From Simmondsia chinensis (Eukaryota; Streptophyta; Magnoliopsida; Caryophyllales; Simmondsiaceae), in the NCBI GenBank assembly GCA_018398585.1, contig JAGTTD010000011.1, positions 11,265,846 through 11,329,845 on the forward strand: a stretch of 64,000 nt of DNA, given 5' to 3'. Position 1 is the stretch's first letter. Each line of letters opens with the position of its first letter. A program made the translations under genes and the position numbers. Positions 10,361 to 20,539 of this stretch are shown here, piece after piece. The notes beneath the pieces are model-generated. The model was given only the letters and a program-made list of their open reading frames with translations, was not told the origin of the DNA and did no database searches.

Positions 10361-11529
10361 CCCCTTTCTCATTCTGATTCGAGTATAGTAAGCTTTTTCA
10401 CGTGCAATGCACGGGTGGTGTTTGTTTCTTACATCATTTTGTAGTTGTCCTTTTAAATTTTTATGTTTATTCTACAGTAGTTCACTTTTTGTGGTCCATT
10501 GACAATGTAATCACATTCTTCTGTTTCGAATTCTCCTCATTTGATCAAAACTATATTGGGGCCGTTTCCATCCAATTGTGATATTCGACAACCTAGAACC
10601 GGAACCGGAACCTGAAAGGTTATTTTGTAAAAAAGTGACATTATCATCTTGCAATATTTGCTTTATTTTCTTTTTAGTCCAAAATCTTATTTATTCACCA
10701 CATTAATTTTGATTGCCTGTCCATTTTTTATTTTAAAAATACTGGATAGCCTGAAAAATACGGAATCAAATTAATGGTATACATAATAATAATTAAAAAA
10801 TTATTGCATTATATTTAACTATTATTAATATTATACACAGAAAATAGTCCCTTTCTGTATTTATGCATAATTTCTAATCTTTAGAAAGATTAGAAATTAT
10901 TTATTGATTTTACTTTACGGTTCTTAAGTAAATATTTTTTTCATCTAAAAATTATTAATGAGTAATTTGCGTATTTATCATATTTAGAATGTTAATTCTC
11001 TTTTCGTTGACCTTTAATCCTCTAGATTTTTAAGTATTTTAATTAACTTTCATAATATATGTTTAGGACTTTAGATTTTTGATTGTTAATTTTCATTTAG
11101 GACATGTTTGGTATGGGGTTAAGAAAAGGGGGTAACCTTAGCGGTGCAATTGTTAATGGGCTAACCATTACCCCATAAAAATTTTCTTATTTCACCTTGT
11201 TTGGTTGTGCACCTTTAAAAGAGTAAGCATTAACCCATAAATCTTTCATTATGCTTGGTTTGAGTGTAATATACTTCTTCTTTTTTTATTTTTCATTTGC
11301 TAATTCATTTCTTAAATTATTTTTAATTTTTTAAAAATTTAATTATAATAAAACATAACTACAAAATATTAGACAAAATCCCCCTTATATAATTGACGAT
11401 GCTTTAAATATCTAAAAAATAATTTGAAATTTGTTAAAAAAAATCAGATAATACCTATTACAACACCGACAACCTATCCCAACCGACGTTGCTGTTGTTT
11501 CCAACCTCAGCCGAAATATGTCACTTACA
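10361..11529. other. AT-rich intergenic, no gene seen
   Basis: No supported ORF. Around 11100-11270 there are 'tgtttggt'-type words often seen at the ends of small plant DNA transposons, but I could not pair them into an element. Confidence 0.35.
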
Positions 11530-13198
11530 GTGATCCTCTAGTAATTTTAGGGTGGTTTGGGGGAACCTTAAGGTTCCAGAATTTAGCACCCTGTCAAACA
11601 ATGCGTTGGTGACAGCCAATTCCCCTATGTCTGTGTCCATCCTACAGTAAAACTTACCATTAGTTTGGCTGTTGTGCAAGCGACAAGGGTTTGCTATCTC
11701 AATAGTATTGACTTGCGTAAGACTAGGGAAAGGGTCCTTATCAACACTCATCTGCCCTTCTTACGGGAAAATGAACTCCCTCGCTTCTATGGCATCCTGA
11801 ACCATGTTTCTAAAGATTACGCAGTTCTTCGTTGAGTGAGACAACGAATTGTGCAATTTACAGTATACCTTCCCCTTACTTGTATTGGGGTTTAATTTTC
11901 TGTGCTTACCCCTAACCTTGAGTTTATTATTTGCCTCGAGCCAGTCGAATATTATATCAGTTTTAGAAAGGTCAAACGAATATTTCTTCAAGTCCTGGGA
12001 CTGATAAGACTTCCTGGCTTTGACGTCATTCTTGATTAAAGGATGGCAACCCATAGAAGGGCCTTCAACGTATTTACGTCAATGTTATAAGGAGGTTCGT
12101 CTTCATCCTCTATCAGGTCATGTACATAAGTCCCGTATATGCTATTTTTCTTAAGGATTTCTTCCTTTAGGACTGCTTCATATCTAGCGGCACATTCTCC
12201 CAGCTGAAGAAGCATTGCAAAGTTAGAGCCTTCAAACTTCTTCTTGAATTCGATATCCAATCCGTTAACGGCCAGCTTGGCGTACTTAACTTCAAGAAGT
12301 GCAACGGTGCATTTTTAACCTGGCTTGTTTGAACCGGTTAATGTATTCTTCCACTGACTCTCCTGCCATATGTCTCATTCGAGCCAAGTCTGACATAGAA
12401 GTTCCTAACTCCATTCTTGGGAATTGAGCCTAGAATTGTTTGGCCATATTGTCCTAACAGTAAACAGAATTAGGAGGAAGATTGATATACCATTGGAAAG
12501 AAGTTCTAGTCAATGAGCTAGGGATCAACCTTAGCTTTAGATATGGGTTGTCTACTGCTTCCCTGCATTGGTAATTAAATCTTGCCAAGTGTTCGAGAGC
12601 AGAAACCGTCCCTTTCCCTGAGAAAAGGGTAAACTCAGGGATCTTGTATCCTCAAGGAAAAGGGTAATCCCTGTCTATGTAGTCAGGGTAAGGTTTACTA
12701 TACAAGGGTCTATTGACTCTCGTGAGGCCCGGCCCACACATTTGTTCGATGAGGGCAGCCAATTAGTCCTGGAGGGGAAGGTTAGGCACATGATGATGCA
12801 CCTGCCACTGCCCCTAAGTGCATGAGGATCTCGAGGGAGATCCTAGGATACCCCTGACCACCCATCACAATCGGGTGTGGGAATGGCACTTGCCCCCCAA
12901 ACCCTGGGTAGGTCCCTTGATTGTAATGGCCATATGCTTGATTGGCCATGAAGTATGCCCCAGCAAGTCCTGGGTTATGTGGCATGCCTAAGAGCATACC
13001 AACGCCAGCAGGCTGTTGGTTCATCCTTACAAGGCATGTTCTTGAGAGAGTGGGTTATTATTTTGCCCACTTTGTCCCCCAATGAAGAGGTCTAGATTGA
13101 GAAACTTGCCTCCCTGAGTGGGGAGCCTGACCTTGCGCTCATAGTTCTAGGCCTTGAACGAGCCTTGGGGTTACCTCTGATGCTTGAGGAGGGTATGT

Positions 13199-13229
<31 letters not shown>

Positions 13230-13958
13230 GGTCTTAGGAACAGGGAACGATGGCGCAGTAGGATTAAGATCCCTCAAAGCTAGATAGATAGTCTAGTTTG
13301 GAGGGCTTACAACTCTTAGAGGCACGTTATTGTTTCTATGGCTGGGTCTCAAGTGTATAACACCCGACGTAGCCATAGAGGGATTTTTCGTCCTCTCAGG
13401 GGCCGTATGGTCAACCTGAACAACTAGTAACTGCGAGCTCGAGGGAGCCTCGTCAGGATAACTAGCAGGTACTGATGGTGGGAGAACAGGCCTTAATTGA
13501 CTAATATCCTCCCTAATGGCTTAAACCAAGCCATTATGAGCCTCGGTTTGTCCGACCAAGATGGGCTCAACTTCAACCATCGTCTGTCTCGCCACATCCC
13601 TAGCAATAAGGGTAGCAATAGAAGATAAGGTCGAGTTCATCACCACCAAGACTCTATTAGTTTCTTTGTGAAGCCTTTCATTCATAAAGGTTCCAACGTC
13701 ATTTATTACGGCTCTCATGGCGGCAGAGTTTTCACGCTGAGCCGCTAGATTGTGATCTGTTTCAGCAAGTTGCATCTAAAAAGCTTCTCTTATAGTCTGT
13801 TGGACTCGTTGGTCCACTATCTCTAGATGACGTTTGAGCATAGCCATAAAACTCTTGCGAGAATGGCCATCAAGCCCAATAAGTTCATTCTCCGAGATGT
13901 CATCATCACCACCACTTTCGCTAGCGTGGCTGTGAGTTGGTTCATCCCTTCGAGACAA
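11530..13958 (-). pseudogene. gag polyprotein of gypsy-like element, broken
   Basis: Retrotransposon Gag in pieces on the minus strand. N-terminal part at 13958-13521: acidic, then coiled-coil-like (SRKSFMAMLKRHLEIVDQR; a stop lies between the two open stretches). Next a Gly/Pro-rich middle (12782-13277), interrupted by a 26-C homopolymer at 13204-13229. The conserved gag core runs about 12500-12036 (MAGESVEEYINRFKQAR, then ELKKKFEG-type DIEFKKKFEGSNF), followed by a Cys/His region (YCKLHNSLSHSTKNCVIFRN) at 11761-12054. Stops and frameshifts lie between all pieces. Assignment to the Ty3/gypsy gag superfamily is by motif recognition. Confidence 0.7.
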
Positions 13959-14519
13959 GGGACTTTGCTCAAGAGGGTGTTCGAGTGGGGAGACAAACTA
14001 TGAGAGAAAATAAAGGGACATGGATCTAACTCAAGTTGCAGTTACAATAATGGAGCAGGGCCCACATACACCTTTCCTCATACACTTAAAAGTCAGGAAC
14101 TAGGGTGGAGACAGACCTAAGAACTCAGCAGTCCACTTACAAGCTTGAGTCAATCAGATTTTTAAGCCTAGCACCCTTAACTTATAATAACTCGAATGAA
14201 TTTAGGTTTGGCAAGATTAAGGTGGAGCAAACCGCATTCGCAATATTGGACTAGGAATCAAGGGACAAAGGCTTGGCTGTCAAAGCCTCAATCAATGACG
14301 CGAACCTAAGTTCACCTAACGTATTAAGCAGTGACAATAGTGTTAAGACCAACGCAATCAAGGGATTAAGCCTTGGCCATCAAAGCATTAAACTAAAGCC
14401 TTAATTCTTATTTTGTCAAATTTTGGGAACATATTAAAACTCAAGAGTCATACCTGAAGCCTGGAGACTGTATTACAAAAGCAAGTAAGTACAGTAGTTA
14501 ATCTAAGTTACACTACACC

Positions 14520-17500
14520 TAGAGGTGGCCACGGGCCGGGCCTGGACCGGGGCCCGGCCGGCCCAGCACTATAGCGGGTCAGGCCGGGTCCGGCCAGTTT
14601 GGGTGCAAGGCCGGGCCGAGCAGGGCCTGGAGGCCTCCAGGGCCAGACCCGGCCCGGGCCAGCTAGAGTGCGGGCCGGGCCGAGTGGGCCCGAGTTGGCC
14701 CGTTTTCGTTAGCTTTAAAAAAAAAGCAAAATTTAAATAATACAAAATCATTTTGTACTGAAACTATTATAATTCATTAATAAATAATATGAGATACAAA
14801 TACATTTTTTTCCAAGCACTAATAATGTCAAATATATGTAACAAAATAAAATATACAATAAGTAATAGTAAATATCTGATAAAAAAAATAATGGTAAATA
14901 AATAACGTAACAAGTACAAATACAACGCAGTTGGAGTCTAATATTTAAAAGTACAAATTTGTTTATCAAAAAATACAAAGTTTGACGTATGGGGGGTGCG
15001 GTAGTCTTTTGACGTAAATATTTAAAAGTAAATAATTGACATACGAAAGTGTTGATATCAGTCGCATGGGGGGGTTGATGTGCCATCGTTTGACGTATCA
15101 GTGGTGCAGTCGTCCTCTTCATTGCTCGATGAATCCAGCTTCATTCTCTGTTGATTCCTTGCCTTAGCTAGCAGCCAATTGTTCAAGCACACGGACATCT
15201 CCAAGCTTGATGGTGATAGCTTCGCCCTCTTCGTTCCAAGCAACCTGCCACCAAGACTGAAAGCACACTCCGATGCTACTGAAGACACCGGACAACTTAG
15301 TATATCACATGCCATGGTGGAAATCAAGGGATACTGGGCTTGGTTTGTGTTCCACCATTGTAAAAGGTCAAAATGCGGATTGGCCGGCATCGCGAAAATA
15401 TGGAGCAACGGTGTCCGAAAATAATAATTTAGCTCATCACATGACGTGGGGGCTACTGCGGGCATAAATTGCTCCAACAGCTTCCACGAATATGACTTGT
15501 GTGAGCTACTTCCACTACATGTGGAAGATCCTACTGCAGCAGTACTAGGATATGGATTATTGGACGCTAATTTTCGGGAATATTAGAAAAATAAACTGTG
15601 CAAGTTGTTATCGACTTCGGCAATAAAAGTGTCGATATTGAGACTAGGATACAAATATTTGAAAAAATGTTGGCAAAACAAGTTTAAACCCCTGCATTTA
15701 CAATGAGGATCTAAAATAGTTGCTAAGCAGTATGTAAGAGGTAGTTTAGAATAATATTTAGCAAACTTTTCTTTCATTGCCTTAATCGATTCGAACAAAA
15801 TGGGGTTGAATTCATTACCCGCCATCCAATTTACAATATCAAGCAATCTTGATATTGCTTGAGGCATGGTCGGATAGTAGCAACCCGAAAAAAATGTCGT
15901 GGCCTCTTTAAACATGCAAAAAAATTTACAAATTTCATCTATTGTCTCCCAATGTATACCGTTCAGGTTGTAATTGCTCCATTCTGAACGATTGTCCTGT
16001 GCGAATTCCATCAGAACGTCTTTATATGGTAGAATGCACTCTAACATTTCTACCGTAGAGGACCACCTAGTTTGGAGTCTAATTTGAATTGCTATATTCT
16101 ATACCATGCAGCCTACATAAATTTCTAAATCTTTTTTTTCTAGTGCCGGATGATTTAATAGATATTATTACGGATCTTAAGGTGTTAAGGGATGCGTTTA
16201 CAAGCTCTAAACCATCCATTACCATTAAATGCAAAATGTGACAAATGCAACAGATATGGAAACACTTCCCATCTAACATGGGTCTCATGTGCCTAACTAA
16301 ATGTGTAATGGATGTAGTGTTATTGGTAGCATTGTCGAACGTAATACTGAAGATACGTCGCTCTATGCCCCAGTCGCGGACTGCCAATCGCACCCGTAAT
16401 TATCTCGGCAGTGTGGGGGCAATCTAAAATACCAAATGAATTATTCCCTTTTGGAGGATGTAGGAGTCATCGATCTAGTGTGCCGTTATGCACATATAAG
16501 GTTGGCCGGGTTTCAACTTCCATATGTCCGACGACAACGAGAACATGCTCGTGTTCGTCGCAAAAAGTGTTAAGACCTCAGCTTTCATCCTGTGGTACTC
16601 CGTAAAAGCGTCCCGCTTTACGGTGTTCCGAGGAACCCTTACAATGGCTGGGTTCACCCATTGTTGGAGGTGGTTGACGAAATATGGGTTTTCGCCGGCA
16701 TTGAAAGGACTTTCACCCAAAATTATATATTTAGCTAGCCCCTTTCGATTGCCCTCTTGAGAGAACCTAAAATTAGCAAGTGCACCGGTCACTTGCTATA
16801 CTAGACATTGTTGGCTCTCAGCTGGGCATTGCTCGGGGTGGCACCTAAGTATATGTCTACTTAATGTGCATGTCCCACTACTAGGTTGATGGCTAAAAGT
16901 CCTAGGTGGGTCACATAATTTACAAGTTGCTTTATTAGTTGTCCTATTAAGGGTAAATTGATTCCATACCCCACTAGTTGTACGCCTACTAATAGAGGTA
17001 CTACTTTCAGGCTGGGCTTCAGTGGTGGGCGTGGGTTCCTCATCAGTTTGTGAGTCTCCACCCCCACCACCCGACTCATGATAATATTGTTGTTGTTCAA
17101 ATTCCCAATTTGTGCTATCATCAGTGTATGAGGGTGATGGGCCTGGTTGTATAAAAGCTTGTTCTTCCGTATTAAGTACGACAATTTTACTCCTTTTAGG
17201 GATTCTGGGTGGCCTAGAAGAGCTAGAACTAGCACGACCGGCTCCAGAGGATGATGAAGAGTTGTGTGCCATATTAGTATAAGTGATTAGTATTTATAAA
17301 ATGCAAGTAGTAATGCAAATTAAATAACTAAAAATACAAACCAAATAAAATTGCGGTACTAAAATTACCGAAATGAGAGAACAATGAAATTCGAACTTTA
17401 GGCAAACACTTTACGAACTTCGAACTTTAGAGCATAATGTTGCAATTAGCAAAGTTGAAGAAGATGGGAGATGATGAATGTATAGAGAGAGAAGAGAGGA

Positions 17501-17719
17501 TTGAAGATTTGGTGAGGAAATGGGTTGGGGAGGATTAAGTATTTATAGAAAAAAATATATAATTTTTTTTTTTAATTGAGAGCCGTGGCAACGGCTCTAA
17601 CAAAAGAGTCGTTGCTCCAACGGCTTTAATACAAGCCCGGCTCGTGCGGCCTGGCCCAGCTTGTATTAAATTTTGGCCCGTGGCCCGGCCCTGTCGACCC
17701 GGCCCGTTGGCCACCACTA
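14520..17719 (-). mobile_element. hAT DNA transposon, 3.2 kb, with perfect target duplication
   Basis: The ends read TAGAGGTGGCCACGGGCC (left) and, as reverse complement, TAGTGGTGGCCAACGGGCC (right), so the terminal inverted repeats are about 18 bp. They are flanked by the identical 8-bp duplication ACTACACC at 14512-14519 and 17720-17727, diagnostic of hAT elements. Both subterminal regions are strikingly GC-rich and repeat 'ggcccg' words. The transposase gene inside is on the minus strand and broken. Perfect target duplications suggest insertion is younger than the decay of the host retroelement. Confidence 0.93.
15058..17272 (-). pseudogene. hAT transposase (Ac/RICESLEEPER-like), broken
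   Basis: Start ATG at 17272. Domain order: Ser-rich N-terminus; BED-type zinc finger (VWNQFTLNRTTNKATCKLC … HILRCH, residues about 95-150); catalytic RNase H-like region (FSITFDNATNN; CFHICCICHILHLMVMDGL at 16079-16393); DUF4413-like linker (15583-16047); C-terminal hAT dimerisation domain (ASECAFSLGGRLL … SVCLNNWLL, about 15170-15300). Damage: an in-frame TAG after residue 158, three stops in 16390-16478, a one-base frameshift near 16080 and a TAA at 15583-15585. The product would bind the element ends and cut DNA; this copy cannot. The length between ATG and stop fits a complete gene of about 700 codons. Confidence 0.9.
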
Positions 17720-17727
17720 ACTACACC

Positions 17728-18300
17728 TAGTTAAGTTATGCTACTCCTAGGGAAAAAGCTTAAGGGTGCTGTAAAAAGGGATGGAAAACTTGTTGAAGTT
17801 TTGTATGAGTGTGTGTACTACTTTGGACTGACGTAGAGTCCTTTATTTATAGAAAAATAAAACTAATGGCTTCTCCTATTTTCACGGCAACTCCACCCAC
17901 ATCTGGCCACTAAGCTGCTTTCTTGCATGCGGTTATCCTCAACGTGCCTTGAGTTTTGGAGGGAAGTCCTTGATGCCTACTTATGTAAATTTTGGTAGAA
18001 ATCCCTTTTAGAAGCTCCACGTCTTCTTAAATTATGCTTGAGGCCCAAGTAGTTGAAATTGTGTTCCAAGTAATTAGCTCAAGCTTGGAAACCACCGTTC
18101 TTGTAGCCTTCTTGGTATCCCCTCGAGCTTCAGCTCATATCACCCTTTAGCCAACTCAAGTCTGGAGTGGTTGTTATCTTTAGCAAAGGTAGAGATGCTT
18201 CAAGTATTGGGCTCAAGACCCCATTATCATAATATCCAAAGGTTAGACTCTCCTTGAGGATGACCTCACGTGATGTCCACGAGGCATTCTATCTAAAACG
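17728..18300 (-). promoter_or_regulatory. LTR-like promoter block of the gag element
   Basis: Non-coding sequence just upstream of the gag leader. A minus-strand TATA-like TATAAATAAAG lies at 17851-17841. Its transcripts would run into the hAT element and towards gag. LTR ends were not identifiable. Confidence 0.4.
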
Positions 18301-18439
18301 GCATCATTCCAGCCTTAGCAAAATTAGAATGTAAATAAGAGTAAAGGCCTGTAGATTTAAATTAGGAATATTAAATCACCTGTAGGTTCATACCGCTGCA
18401 TTATCTATTTAATTAAGAAAAATTTTTGAAATTCGTCCT

Positions 18440-19562
18440 AACACCCTATTCAACTTTTTTTGACCATTTTGTCCTCCCGAAAGGGAGGGGTTAACTGTTT
18501 GATTTTATTTTTAGAACGGGGTTTTATGTTTTAGACAGAAATTAGGAATTTTTATGTTTTTAGCAAAAAAAGGGAGTTTTCTATATCTATAAAAATATAA
18601 TTATTTTAATTAATTATAGTAACAATATTATAAGTTTAGAAGATAAAAAATGTTTTAAAATTTCCATTAAAAATACTACTGGATAAAATATAATACTTTT
18701 TATTTTAAAATAATTTCAAATTAGATTCATAAATTTGAAATTTAAAAATTTATGAAATTAAAAATTTAAAATAAATAGTGGAAATAATTTTTTGAAAAAA
18801 GTTTGAAGAAATATGATAATATTTTTTAACCTTAGTGTTTCAAATTTTTACAAAAAAATGTATTTTTTTCATAATTTATTTTAAAATTTTTAATTTCATC
18901 CATTTTTAATTCAAAAATTTATTACTTTAATTTCAGAATCTATTTTTAAACAATAATTATTACATGTTATCTCATAGAATTTTTAAAAATTTAAAAAGTA
19001 TTTTATTATCTTCTAAATTTATAATGCCTTTATTATAATTAATTTAAACAATTATATTTACATAAATAACCGACTATTTTCTTATCTTTTATGTAACAAT
19101 ATAAAGTTCCTATGTTTTGCCTAAATACATTTTGACTAAAAGTAGAAAATTCTAAATTTTTAATTCATACATTTTTTTAATTTTAAATTTATTAATCTAA
19201 TTTAATCAGTGTTAAAAAATACTATTATATTTTTCAAACTTTTCTAAAAATATTTTTTGTATTTTTTAATTTTTTTTATATTTTATATTTTTAATTCTAT
19301 TAATCTAATTTTAAAATTATTCAAACAAAAAATATTATATACTATCAATAATATATTAATAAAAATTTCAAAAATATTTTTTTCATTTTCAAAACTTATA
19401 ATATCATTATTATTATATATTAAAACAATAATTTTTATAAATATAAAAAATTTCCTTTTTCTATAAATATAAAAACTCCTAATTTTTTTCTAAAAATTTA
19501 AAAACCCACCTAAAACATTTAATCCCTTTGATTTTAAGGGGGAAAATGGTCAAAAAGAATTG
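18440..19562. repeat. AT-rich foldback/MITE-like element
   Basis: The outer arms are inverted copies: 'tttttgaccatttt' at about 18455 recurs as its reverse complement near 19545, followed on both sides by a G/C cluster and a 'taggagtttttatat'-like stretch. The interior holds further inverted copies (about 18596-18665 against 18985-19060) and a direct copy (about 19330-19430). No coding capacity; a short open stretch at 19257-19466 is low-complexity. No target duplication could be fixed. Confidence 0.55.
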
Positions 19563-19580
19563 ATTGGAGGTAACGTGATG

Positions 19581-19850
19581 CAACAATAACAACAACAGAA
19601 GACCCAATGCCTCAAGGGTTCCCACATAAGCGGGGTTTGGGAGGGGGTGGATGAACGCAGCCTTACCCCTTCAGGGTATAACCCTGCCGAGAGGCTATTT
19701 TTGAGGACCCCCAACCTTATAGGGTTGTCAACACAAGAACTTCCCACTAGATCACCCATCCTGGTACTACTCTCGTCCAAACACGCTTTAACTTCAGAGT
19801 TTTAATGAGATTTAGTTGCATTAGTGCCTAGTAAATGAACTCTAAGTGGG
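19581..19850 (-). mobile_element. 5S rRNA-headed SINE, full length
   Basis: Minus-strand SINE of 270 bp between exact 12-bp target duplications GGTAACGTGATG (19569-19580 and 19851-19862). The 5' part is diverged plant 5S rRNA over nearly its whole length: GCACTAATGCA, then CTCTGAAGTTAAAGCGTG, GACGAGAGTAGTACCAGG, ATGGGTGAT and GTGGGAAGTTCTTGTGTTG. The 3' part is the Angio-type SINE domain (GTAAGGCTGCGTTCATCC … AAACCCCGC … GGGAACCCTTGAGGC) with a TTG-rich tail. 5S rRNA carries an internal RNA polymerase III promoter (A box, intermediate element, C box), which would drive transcription; mobilisation would need a partner LINE. Confidence 0.88.
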
Positions 19851-19994
19851 GGTAACGTGATGAATTTTTTAAAATGAGAGAGTTTAGTGAATGATTTTAT
19901 TTGCAAAAAAAGACTTTGTATTATTAAAATAAAAAACATTAGATTTTCTTTAATTTAACCTTTTTTTTATCGACATTTGGCCTTTATTTTAAAA

Positions 19995-20157
19995 GGAAAA
20001 TCGTACCAAACAGACCCCCCCCCCCCCCCCCTAAATTTATTTTGAACCCCAATATCACTAAACCAACCTTTTAGGACCATTTTGCCCCTGCTTTTTAACC
20101 CCCCAAACATCCACTCTCTCTCTCCCCTTCTCTCCCCTCATTTAATGCAACCTCTAT
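19995..20157 (+). repeat. MULE left terminal inverted repeat
   Basis: Starts GGAAAATCGTACCAAACAGA, has a 17-C homopolymer at 20015-20031, then CT-rich sequence and TCATTTAATGCAA. It aligns along its length with the reverse complement of 42904-43061 with scattered substitutions. Confidence 0.9.
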
Positions 20158-20539
20158 CGGCCCTTCTCTCTCCTCATTTAATGCAAAAGGACAACTTTTT
20201 GACTTTTTATCAACTATGTTTCTTTTCATTCTATCCCTCCCTTCTCTTCCTGCCCGTTTGTCTTCCTTCTTTCATCTCCCATTCTCTCTTCTTTGTTCTT
20301 CTTCTCTCATTTTGGAATCCCCGAGCTCCATTCTCAACATCCTGTGTGTTTCCTTGTCCTAATTGGGCCCTCGGAAGAAGAAGAAGAAGGCCTTGTAAGA
20401 ACGGGTTTGAAGCATTGTGGTATTGCGGTAGGTCCAATGTTGAGTCATTACACATTTCACGGTTGTCAGATCAAACATTGAAGGAAAAATGATCATTTCT
20501 TGCACTTGTCGTTAATGGATCTTTGTCATTTGGTGTTAG
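20158..20539 (+). other. MULE left leader, CT-rich, no gene recognised
   Basis: CT-rich sequence after the terminal repeat. An open stretch at 20082-20492 exists but is biased and matches nothing I know, so it is not called as a gene. It ends just before the first tandem-repeat unit and by position may be the 5' UTR of the transposase gene. Confidence 0.4.

Larger units (their letters stand above)
11530..18300 (-). mobile_element. Decayed gypsy-like (gag-only) retroelement with hAT insertion
   Basis: A minus-strand gag region (about 13960 down to 11530), a leader (13960-14510) and an LTR-like promoter block (17728 to about 18300). The leader and promoter block are separated by a hAT transposon at 14520-17719; removing it and one 8-bp duplicate joins them. 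I see no protease, RT or integrase on the 3' side, so it is either a non-autonomous (LARD-like) element or a 3'-deleted one. LTR termini could not be fixed, so outer bounds are approximate. Confidence 0.6.

Noticed and set aside
14525..14751. Gly/Pro/Arg-rich small ORFs at the hAT left end
   Set aside because: They translate the GC-rich 'ggcccg' subterminal repeats on both strands; not genes.
19257..19466. 69-codon open frame in the AT-rich foldback
   Set aside because: Ile/Phe/Leu/Asn-only composition from AT-rich DNA, no start context and no homology.
20082..20492. 136-codon open frame in the MULE left leader
   Set aside because: Strong composition bias from CT-rich DNA, overlaps the terminal repeat, no recognisable domain. 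An equally long open stretch exists on the opposite strand.
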